The notes under the pieces were generated by a model. That model had not been told where the DNA came from. It worked only from the letters and a program-made list of their open reading frames with translations, and did not search any database. The translations under genes and the position numbers were made by a program. Positions 55,859 through 64,000 of a stretch of 64,000 nucleotides of DNA are shown piece by piece. How positions within the stretch are numbered: position 1 is the stretch's first letter; every line of letters starts with the position of its first letter. Origin of the DNA: Dactylorhiza incarnata (lineage: Eukaryota > Streptophyta > Magnoliopsida > Asparagales > Orchidaceae); assembly GCA_033032865.1 (NCBI GenBank), contig JAWHQI010000028.1:9815001-9879000 (forward strand). The letters run 5' to 3'.

Positions 55859-57097
55859 ATGTGGGCACATCTCAATTTTCGTTGTCGTTGGTGTGGAGCT
55901 ACCTCCCACTCTAGTGATGAATGCCCCACGGAGAATAGTAGGCATACTTCCTATAGCCCAGCATATGGAGCACCTACTTCGTCTGGTACTCCATATGGTG
56001 CGCGTAAGTCTTATGGCTACTCTGCTGAGCCTTTACCGTCTTACTTCTTTTCGGCCTCAGCCCCCGCTGTGCCAAAGAAGCCTGCTAGGCAGTGCCAGTT
56101 TTGTCGGAGCACAGATCATGCCCTGAAGGATTGTGCCGAGTATCTTCGCCAATTGGACGAGGATGACGAGCCGGACATCCGGATCATCCCAACTCCTAAC
56201 TCTGGCGGCACACCTTCAACATCCGGTTATGTGTCTTTGTCACCTTCACATCTTGAAGGGTATGGCATGGACACGGTCACTGGATGTGTGGCTGATCTGG
56301 GCACCGACGTTGCTGAGCCTATTCTCCCGGTGCATCCACCACCTCTAGTGGATTCGATTCTTTGTGAGGAATCGGTGCTCGACTTTTATCCGAGCACTAC
56401 TCCTCTCCCTGTTGTGCATACTACACTCGTCTCTGACGACATTGTTGATGATGTGTCGCAGGAGGAGGCGGTTGATCTGAGTGTTGTGCCTATTCCTATG
56501 GAGGAGGACAACCTTCTAGGTGAAGAGGAATTTTCCTCAGCACCGGTGGAGGAAGTCCAAATCCTAAGCCTGGCCACCGTTGATCCCGCCGAATCTTGTA
56601 TCATTGATGACAATGCAAACATTATTTTACTTCCCCAACCTAATGGGAGTGAGACCGGGACCACTCCCCCGATTTTTGATTATCTATGTTCTTCATCTTG
56701 TTTATTTCTCGATCCCCCCTCTTCACCCGAGCCTGTGCAGGGTGAATCTTCACAGGTACTTCAGGAGGACTTGGAGCTTTGTGCTCAAGTCAATGATGAG
56801 TGTGTCCTTTTATGCGAGGAGGTTGATCCCTCCTCCATTAAGGAAGCCTCATTCGTTGCCTTCTCCTCCTGCGGACCTGCTGTGGACGATACCTTGCTGG
56901 GCAAGGATAGTTTTGGTGAGATGAGTGAGGACCAGGCCTCCTCCTCTTCTTACTTTCTTTTCCCTCTACCTCTGAGGAGCAAGTATCTATATTCGGGTAG
57001 AGGCGTGACTGTTCTATCACCGTATCGGTACCCGCTACCGACACGGATATTAGGCCAGTTACCTGTCCACTTCTCATTCCATAGGCCCATTAGCTAG
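55859..57097 (+). CDS. Two-zinc-knuckle protein of element A
   Basis: This intact 412-codon frame has two zinc knuckles: C9-x2-C12-x4-H17-x4-C22 (CRWCGATSHSSDEC) and C79-x2-C82-x4-H87-x4-C92 (CQFCRSTDHALKDC). Between and after them it is Ser/Pro-rich, then strongly acidic (residues about 190-370), ending YLYSGRGVTVLSPYRYPL and TRILGQLPVHFSFHRPIS. No capsid, protease or pol domain is visible. The B copy keeps the same length with many substitutions and no stop. The C-terminal motif recurs in the otherwise different protein of E. RNA binding is a fair inference from the knuckles; the rest is unknown. Confidence 0.85.
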   Translation: MWAHLNFRCRWCGATSHSSDECPTENSRHTSYSPAYGAPTSSGTPYGARKSYGYSAEPLPSYFFSASAPAVPKKPARQCQFCRSTDHALKDCAEYLRQLDEDDEPDIRIIPTPNSGGTPSTSGYVSLSPSHLEGYGMDTVTGCVADLGTDVAEPILPVHPPPLVDSILCEESVLDFYPSTTPLPVVHTTLVSDDIVDDVSQEEAVDLSVVPIPMEEDNLLGEEEFSSAPVEEVQILSLATVDPAESCIIDDNANIILLPQPNGSETGTTPPIFDYLCSSSCLFLDPPSSPEPVQGESSQVLQEDLELCAQVNDECVLLCEEVDPSSIKEASFVAFSSCGPAVDDTLLGKDSFGEMSEDQASSSSYFLFPLPLRSKYLYSGRGVTVLSPYRYPLPTRILGQLPVHFSFHRPIS

Positions 57098-58822
57098 AAC
57101 TCTTAAAGTTGAATAAGTCGTGCTGGGATGACAATAACCCCAGTAGTTATCTTTCTTTTCTGCATTTTTTTATTTCATCTAATCATGTTTAGTTAGTAAT
57201 ATTTCTTTTCAGTTTTCTATTTTCTTTTGTTTCTGCGGAGCTGACCCCTGCAGGTATCTTCTCTGGATGGCGGATGCTGCAGCTTAGTCTGGGTTTAAAC
57301 GCCAATCTTCTGGTATGCTCACTTGCTGAGCATTGGGTACTCTCTTCCCCTAGCCCTATGCTGATTTTCATGTCATATGTTTTGTGGATTGTTTAGTTTA
57401 AGTCTGGGGGAGAGTAGTTTTGTTTACCCGCTCACGTGCACTATTGCACTGCATGCTAGAAGATTTCATTTAAAATGTTTTGTTTATTTTCATTGCACAC
57501 CACATCACCCACTTGAGCGCGTACTCGTCTGTATGCGTGCTCTGTAGGGAATTTAATTCTTCTGCTTATTTGGGAAAGTTTAGGTGATGGCTTAGGACTA
57601 TGTAGCAGAGTAAAATGTTGACTCTCGTAGTGCTCCTAGTCGAGTGCTCGGTTGCATAGAAATTTGTGTAGAGTAGACTTCTCTTTATAATTATGGTTTT
57701 ATATTTTTCTTATTAGTGTAAATGTTGTTTACTCTACTCAAATGGTGAATTCGGTGGAATCAAACGGTAGCATAGGGATGTGTGTAAACGATCGCTAGAC
57801 TCGTATTGCTTGAGTCGGGAGAAAGGAGAATCTTTCTCGGTGGCTAGAACTTGCCCCAAGCGATTCTTGAAGCATGGGTATACGGTTAGTCAATTGTGTG
57901 AATGTGATTTAGGCCATCATTTTGGCCCGGTTGAGCCTTTGTGCCTATCCCTACCGCTATATCCTCGCTAGCCCTGTTGTGCCTACCCGTTCTTTGATTC
58001 AGCCCCACTTTTATTTCACCAAAGCCCAAAAGCCAATCCTAGTCGCACACCCAAAATTTGAGCTTTAGCTGTTTATTATTTTCATGAGTTGGGTTGTTGA
58101 TGTGGTAATATGTTTGTGAAGATGTGGATGTGTCCTTTTGTTTATTTGCTGAAAATGATAAGAAAAGAAAAAAAAATGAGAAAAAGAAAAGAAGTTAGAA
58201 ATAAAGGAAAGAGAAGGAATGTTTACTTGAAAATCTTTATGTATAGATTTATGTTTGGGAGTAGGCGGTGCACGCACCCATGCTGTTAAGTCCAAGTCTG
58301 GGGGTGTTGTGTACCCGTATGTTTGTGTGGTGAATGAGGATAGTTTCCCGCATTAGCTCATTTGGGTTTAGTGCTTTAGCCGTCGTTTTTATCTTTGTCT
58401 TTCCTCACCTAAACCCAAGCCTCATTTAAAACCTAAAGTCCTATTGATTCACGCATTTGAGTCAAACCAGTGCCGTGGAGAGAATGTGACCGGGCAAGCC
58501 TATGGTCACCGACACCGATGGATTTCGGTGGAGTTTATCCGGCATCCCAATCTTGAGCAATGCTCATCTCAGCGCTTAGTTTACTTTCTCCGTATGCATG
58601 ACCGAATGATTCACCGTTGTTCACCATTTTGAGTAGTTGTAATATGCTTTTACTCTTTTGGAAATATATAAACTGTTTTTATAATCAGAAATCTTTTCTA
58701 CTATTTTTCTTATGCACGTGAGCATGCGACTTCGCATGGTACTCTGTAGTATAATCATTAAACCATCTACTGTTCTTTCCTAGTTCGCTTAGAATTTGTT
58801 TGCTCGGGACGCGCAAACAGTT
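57098..58822 (+). other. Element A 3' noncoding region with two internal purine tracts
   Basis: No gene is present. AAGTCTGGGGGAGA lies at 57400-57413 and AAGTCTGGGGGTG at 58294-58306, in addition to the terminal copy. Several blocks are shared with C (for example 57265-57350) although the upstream ORFs are unrelated. Confidence 0.75.
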
Positions 58823-58835
58823 AAGTCTGGGGGTG
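58823..58835 (+). other. Element A terminal polypurine tract
   Basis: AAGTCTGGGGGTG abuts the 3' LTR start at 58836. Confidence 0.75.
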
Positions 58836-60403
58836 TGATGAGTCCTGATCATATACACTTTTATGGACTCATCCGGGCCGTTATTTAGTCATTTCTCCGC
58901 ACTTTAGCCTTGTTTTAGTTTATATTTGATAATCCATGCTAGGTGCACATCTTGGCCCACTTTGGTGTGATTTTCGTGCTTTTTGTCTTTAGTAGTATTC
59001 TTGTGCTGTTAGGTGCCACTTTCAGTGGCTAGATCTGTGGTTATGCTGGAATAGGAGTCGTGCAAGTGTTCCCGGTGCAATTCTGCACAGGAACACTGCG
59101 CACGATCACCGGTTCTATTGCGCACGACCACTGGTCGTGCGCCACCGATCGTGCGCACTTACCATTTAATTTCCGAGTTCTGTTTGCTCCAGTGCGCACG
59201 ACCATCAACGATAGTGCGCACGACCACCGGTCGTGCGCCACTGGTCGTGCGAACATTTTATTTTATAATTTCGTATCTTGCAGGTTCCACCCAGGCAGTG
59301 CGCACAATCGCAAAATTCCTGTGCGCACGACCACTGGTCGTGCGCCAATGACCGTGCGCACTGTTTAATTCCAGCGCCTATAAATTCCGCTGCTCGCGAT
59401 TTAGGTCGGATCTCTCGCTGTTTTCTGCCGTTTCTGCTCCAGTTTCGTCCGACTTCGCCCCTCCACCGCCGCCCACCATCTGGAGGTGCTCCGGGCTTGT
59501 TCTTCACGCCAATCTTGAGCCGGAGTTTCCCCTCGGCCTCCTCCTTCATCCAAGAGCTTCAAAGAGAGATCTAGCCGCCATCTCCATCGAGCAAGAGGAA
59601 GTTTGTAACCTCTACCGGATCGTGACACGAAGAAGACGGGTCCATTGGAGAGTCGTGACAGCTCTCTCTACCCCGGACGTAGTTGCGGACCGAGCTTGGA
59701 CGCGGATTGACAACCCGGCGATTCCAACCGTGAATCTACAACGAGACTTCGGATTCGGTCGATTTCTTGCCTTATTCTTCTCTTTTTGATGTATATGTAG
59801 CTAGATCTAATCATGATGATGAAGTGGCACTTGAATTAGTTATATTTACATATATATTTCATGTCTATGTGATTGTGTAATTTATCTATTTGAGTTGCTT
59901 GAGGTGCGCCGCCATCCATTTCCATTCCGCCGTCACGTTCGTGTGCCGCACTAGCAGTTGCTAGTGGCGTGCTTGTCGAAGAGGTGCTTGCAACCCTCAC
60001 TCCGCTAGCCTACTCGTCCATCCGCCTACCGAAGCGTGGCATCGCGGCCCGTATTCCATCCCGCCTAACGAAGCAGTGCGCTCAAGGCCTGCACAGTTCG
60101 ATTCCGCTTGCCTACTCGTCCATCCGCCCTTTCGACGCAGCGCGCTCAAGGCCTGCCTAGTCTCCATCCCGCCAAGCGAAGCATTGCATAGCGGCATTGC
60201 ATAGGAGTAGTTGATAGCTTTTATTTTATTTTCCAAAAGCCAACCCAACTACCCCGCATTCCATCCGATTTAAGGACTTCAATCTCAAGTCCTTCCTCGA
60301 AACCTAACTCCACCTTACTGTGTTCCTCAAGAGACCGACACTCGGGGATTTTCCCCATTATTATTACTTGCGCGACAGGTGCACTTGCCGAATTATCGCA
60401 TCA
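58836..60403 (+). repeat. Element A 3' LTR
   Basis: 1568 bp, TGATGAG to CGCATCA, followed by the target copy AGAAT. TATAAAT lies at 59379-59385. Confidence 0.94.
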
Positions 60404-60494
60404 AGAATCTTACTCTTTCTTTCCACATTGGAAAGTTTTCTTTGGTGCAGACTGGCAGCTTGACGGAATCCTTTGATCTTTCCATTCCAGACAT
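60404..60494 (-). pseudogene. Element F gag N-terminal fragment
   Basis: The minus-strand ATG at 60492-60494 begins MSGMERSKDSVKLPV, followed by CTKENFPMWKERVRF. The frame reaches the AGAAT duplication at 60404-60408, and the phase matches the main gag frame resuming at 54066. This shows that element A split a once continuous gag. Confidence 0.88.
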
Positions 60495-60557
60495 ACTTGC
60501 TTCAGCAACTAGATGAGGAGTCTTGTTCAAGGTGATAGCCTTATAGCGAACAACCTC

Positions 60558-60571
60558 GCTCTGATACCAAT
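60558..60571 (-). other. Element F primer-binding site (initiator tRNA-Met)
   Basis: The minus strand reads ATTGGTATCAGAGC beside the 5' LTR, a full match to the initiator tRNA-Met complement. Confidence 0.9.
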
Positions 60572-61970
60572 TGAAAGTATCTAGTTGCGGCCTAAATCAC
60601 CTAGAGGGGGGTGAATAGGTGGATTCTATGTCTTCACGCGGAATTAAAATATAACACAGAAATGAACACAATAAAGCACAGCACAGACACAAGGATTTTA
60701 TAGAGGTTCCCCGATGTGGGTAGTCCTCTTTCCCGCCTCGCCTATCTAGCACTACGAGGCTAGACTCGGCTACTTCACCAATCTCAGATTATAAATAATC
60801 TTACACCTCGGAGTCAAAACTCCTACAACTCGGAGTATACCACTCCTACAACTCGGAGTAAAACAACTCCTACAACTCGGAGCAAACCACTCCTACAAAT
60901 AACTCGGAGTAAAAACTCCTACAGAAATCAAATAGAGATAGAAACAAAAATACTTCTTCTAAACCTCAACAGAGATTAACTTCAGATCTTGGGAAAACTG
61001 AGTCTTCTTCTTCCTTGAGAGAGAAAGCTTGGATCTTGAAAGATTTGGAAGAAAATAGACTTGGCTAACCTGATCTGAATAGGCCCTTTGATCTACTCGA
61101 AAGAATCGTCAATATGGAGTGCAGCATAAGGATCAAGGACCTTCTTATCTGAGAAAACTCTAACAACAATGAAGAATGACTCTTGAGCAGCAGATGTTAG
61201 GTCTCAGAAAACTTGTTCAGCAAAGGAAGAGGAGAACAGCTTTTTGTTTCTGAATAAATCGTGTGAGAAAGAAAGATCTGTGTGATGCCCTAAAAATAAA
61301 GGATTATTTATAGGGAGGACTTCAACGGCTCGTGCGACAAAGAAGGGAGGAGCGACACGTGTACTGTACGTGGCGGCCAACCCTAATTTTCGAAATCGAA
61401 ACAAAGATTTGAAATCCGTCTGTCCGTCATTCGTCGAGACTTCACGTGAACATCCGACGAAAAGACTTGGCCACAGAAAAACACTGAACAACCCGTGAAA
61501 AACACCTTCTGTTTTCATTTGTCGGGATTCGTCGGGAGTTCACGAGAACATCCGACGAATGGACTTAGCTGCAGAAATTTCTTCTTTAAACAAGACAAAT
61601 GGCTTCTGTCTTGATTCGTCGGGATTCGTCGGAATGTCCCGAGACATCTCGACGAATTGACTTAGAAAAACTTTCTTTTCTACTGAAAACCTGCTCCACT
61701 CCTCAACCTTGAAAACCTTCAGTTATGAGTATATGAAGTACACCCCAAAAGAGAGATTACACATGGACCAACACTTTGTTCTACACAATGAGGGATTACA
61801 TTGTCCAGAACTGTGTTTGGTGATCCATTGCAACCTGACCTTGGTGTGCACTTAGCATTAAGACCTGTCATAACACATCTAAACAGAAATCATCAAATAC
61901 ATACTCAATTCATTTTAGTTCACTAGGGGACATCTTCAAATCTAGGTGATTGTGGACACAATACCCAACA
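60572..61970 (-). repeat. Element F 5' LTR
   Basis: 1399 bp, the same length as the 3' LTR. The outer end CCCAACA is followed by the target copy TAGAG. TATA box at 61305-61312. Confidence 0.93.
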
Positions 61971-62080
61971 TAGAGCCAACCGGTCCTTTGGTGAAGGGCC
62001 ATTATAGAAAACCAAAAAGGTTTTTACGTTCACCTCAATTCCAAGCGTCATTGGGATCAAGTCTTTGTAAATGTTTTTAA
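61971..62080 (+). repeat. Copia-type LTR (K), continuation
   Basis: After the TAGAG duplication the sequence continues the LTR cut at 44257 (CCAACCGG, then AAACCAAAAAGG). The 2336-3000 remnant has the equivalent order in one piece. The exact LTR end is not clear; the right limit given is approximate. Confidence 0.55.
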
Positions 62081-62957
62081 TGCAATAATATTGGTAATGC
62101 TTTATTTATCTACTTTTTACATGATTATTTTAGTATTAATTAATAAAGTTTTGCTTTATTTTATTTTAATAATAGTCTAATTAGTTTATTTTTGATATTT
62201 CAGGAGTAAGTGGACTGCTAATATCAATTTGGAGCATACTGCCAAAACCAGGAGCTAATTTGGAGCATTTCTCGAAAAATCCCAAATTACACGCCCGAGG
62301 TCACGGACGTGACCAAGGGCGTGACCCAATATCACGGCGACAACTCGCATACAGCTCCCAGAGCAAGCCTGCCACGTCATCTAAAGTTACACGCCCCAGG
62401 TCACGGGCGTCACCAGGGGCGTGACATCCAGTTCACGGGCGTGACTCGCCCCGCGCTCCTTCCCGCCGAAGCATCCCGCCAGCGCCCAATTTTAGAGATT
62501 ACATGCCCTAGGTCACGGGCGTGACCTAGGGCGTGACACGACCGAAATTCCTGCATTGAAGCCAGAAGGCGCACTATCCGCACCAGCATCGGTCACGCCC
62601 CTTACACGTCCTTGGTCACGGGCGTGACCGAGGGTGAGTAACCCCAATTTTCAGCCTATTTAAAGCCAACTCCTCTACAACAAAAGGAGGAGGAATTTTT
62701 AGGACTTAGACTCTTCTTTTCATGTTTTATTTTCATGTTTTAGTAGTTCTTGTACTCCTTTTTCTTCTTGCAAATTGTATTTTCAATTAATTAGTTTGTA
62801 GCTTTCAAATTCCTAGCTTGTATCTTTCTTTAGCAATTTAATAAAATAGTTCCCTTGTTTTCTCATTCTCTTCTTTCTTCTTCATGAACTCTTTTATTTT
62901 CTTTAATTCCTTAATCTCCATGAGTAACTAAAATATTATTAGTACTCGATCGAGATG
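62081..62957 (+). repeat. E-related LTR, truncated
   Basis: No gene is present. It parallels the E LTR in reverse complement: an AT-rich start with TTTCAG, then CACGCCC/GGTCACG nested palindromes (62288-62640), CCTATTTAAAG (about 62654-62664), and a T-rich transcribed part with CATGTTTTAGTAGTTCTTGTACTCCTT-like text matching E. The left end is approximate. It is cut at 62957 by an H-family LTR. Confidence 0.65.
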
Positions 62958-64000
62958 TGTTGGGAACAGTGCCCATCAATGTTCCTGATTTGAAGAAGTG
63001 CTCAGCTCAATGATAAATGCAAGTTGTATTTAATGTCCTATCTAGTTCACGCTTGCAGAGATCAAAAAATATGTCAAGTACTTTTAGTTATTTCACTAAG
63101 TACAATATAGTCGAGAAGGACTAGACATGTCGTCGACAAGTACAGGCACATCGTTGAGATGATGGGCAAAAGCAAAGAAGAATGACAATGGAAGTTATCG
63201 TCGTGATGCACATATCGTTGTGACATCTACACAATGATATCAGTAAGTCGTCGTGAAGAAGAAGACTCAAAGATGTCGACAATATCGTCGACAAGAAGCC
63301 TTGCCGTAGGAAAGGCTAAGTGAGACTGGTGGCGATTGACATCGTCGTAAAGATCGTATGTCGTCGAGAAGGTGGAGTATCGTCGACATCATCAAAGTAG
63401 CCTTATCGTTGAAAAGGCAATATCAAGAAGTATCGTCAATATCGGCATAAAGGAGAGCTGATGTCAAAGAGGCCAAAGAAGCTGCTATAAAGACAACAAG
63501 CGCTGCAGAACAACTTATCGACGTAACGATAATGTCGTCGTGAAGATAGCGTGATTACGACGACATCCAGTAGGAATGAAAATCACGACGACACAGTCAG
63601 AGATAGCATATCGATGTATATGCATAACCGCCAGGACTCCTATCGTCGAGATGCTCCTGTCAGAAGAAGAAGAAAGAAGTCTTGAAGAATTGTCCAAGTC
63701 TAAGACAACAACAAAGTCCTGTCATCGAGATATTATCCATGTCATCTTAACAATGGAAATATCGTCGAGACAATTTCAAATGTTGCGGACGCGCTGTCAG
63801 CAATTAATGCCACCGCCTGATTGTCCAATCAGCGCATGCTCTTAAGTAATGGAGCTCTGACACTTACAGAAACCTTTTCAGAAGACCGTTGGGAGGTCTC
63901 GCAGTCATATAAAATGGAATAGTGATGCCCTAGAAAAATCATCGAACACAGAAGAGAGAAGAACGAAAAAGAATACAACCTAACAATACAAGTGGCGGTG
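62958..64000 (+). repeat. H-family LTR (H'), partial
   Basis: It starts TGTTGGGAAC and aligns with the reverse complement of about 1400-2335. It contains many CGTCGA/TCGTCG words (63120-63770) and TATAAAA at 63908-63914, and runs off the right edge. It could be a 5' LTR, a 3' LTR or a solo LTR; the window does not show which. Confidence 0.8.

Larger units (their letters stand above)
54072..60403 (+). mobile_element. Element A: non-autonomous LTR retrotransposon with a zinc-knuckle ORF
   Basis: A is complete, 6332 bp, flanked by AGAAT (54067-54071 and 60404-60408), inside the gag of F. LTRs of 1568 bp begin TGATGAG and end CGCATCA. It has a tRNA-Asp primer site, a 412-codon ORF, three AAGTCTGGGGG tracts, and no RT or integrase. 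LTRs differ at roughly 17 sites by hand count, fewer than those of F, as expected for the later insertion. Confidence 0.94.
44258..61970 (-). mobile_element. Element F: Ty1/copia SIRE-like retrotransposon with extra ORF, interrupted by A
   Basis: F is flanked by TAGAG (44253-44257 and 61971-61975). On the minus strand it has a 5' LTR 60572-61970, an initiator-Met primer site, gag, PR-IN, RT-RNase H, an extra ORF, a purine tract and a 3' LTR 44258-45656. Without A it is about 11.4 kb. Both LTRs are 1399 bp with roughly 23 differences by hand count. Element A sits in gag (duplication AGAAT). Single nonsense changes and one frameshift damage it, but it is the best-preserved pol-bearing element here. 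Confidence 0.93.

Overview
This is a stretch of plant nuclear DNA, most likely from a eudicot, and it appears to be made entirely of nested LTR retrotransposons. I found no host gene, tRNA or rRNA gene, and no prokaryotic signal. The elements present are a Ty3/gypsy chromovirus with a C-terminal chromodomain, Ty1/copia elements with UBN2-type gag and an extra ORF after pol (SIRE/Maximus-like), and LTR elements primed by tRNA-Asp as in Athila-type elements. The species cannot be named from the sequence.

Layout. 1-2335: element H, minus strand, copia-like (gag fragment, primer-binding site, 5' LTR); it runs off the left edge. 2336-3686: an old copia-type LTR remnant and anonymous DNA. 3687-3906 and 42420-42668: two halves of one 30-bp tandem array, split in register by element G. 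G (3907-42419, minus) is a decayed chromovirus with 3.2-kb LTRs. Its 5' LTR was hit by C (12355-19601, plus), D (20260-35171, plus) and B (35242-41007, minus). D's reverse transcriptase was hit by E (26175-32022, minus). A deletion with templated filler at 35172-35241 fused D's 3' LTR to B and also removed about 755 bp of G's LTR. 42669-44257 and 61971-62957: further LTR fragments. F (44258-61970, minus) is a copia element with gag, pol and an extra ORF; its gag was hit by A (54072-60403, plus). 62958-64000: an LTR of the H family in plus orientation, running off the right edge.

Target-site duplications seen: C GTCCC, E GAGAA, A AGAAT, F TAGAG; G is degenerate (AACTT/ACCTC). Hand-counted LTR-LTR differences rank the insertions: C is very young (two substitutions and one indel seen in 1.5 kb), A and E are about 1.1-1.2%, and F and B about 1.6%. 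G, D and H are decayed.

How the parts work together. None of the elements looks able to move alone. G, D and F encode or once encoded pol but carry stops, frameshifts or lost catalytic residues. A, B, C and E have no reverse transcriptase or integrase, yet keep intact LTRs, a tRNA-Asp primer site and one long open frame, so they would need enzymes in trans from an Athila-like partner that is not in this window.

Most interesting: (1) nearly every LTR family here has its own array of short inverted repeats, generally just upstream of its TATA box; (2) A, B and C each carry three copies of the polypurine-tract sequence AAGTCTGGGGG at conserved spacing; (3) A/B and E encode unusual proteins (a two-zinc-knuckle protein and an Asn/Phe-rich protein) that share a C-terminal motif.
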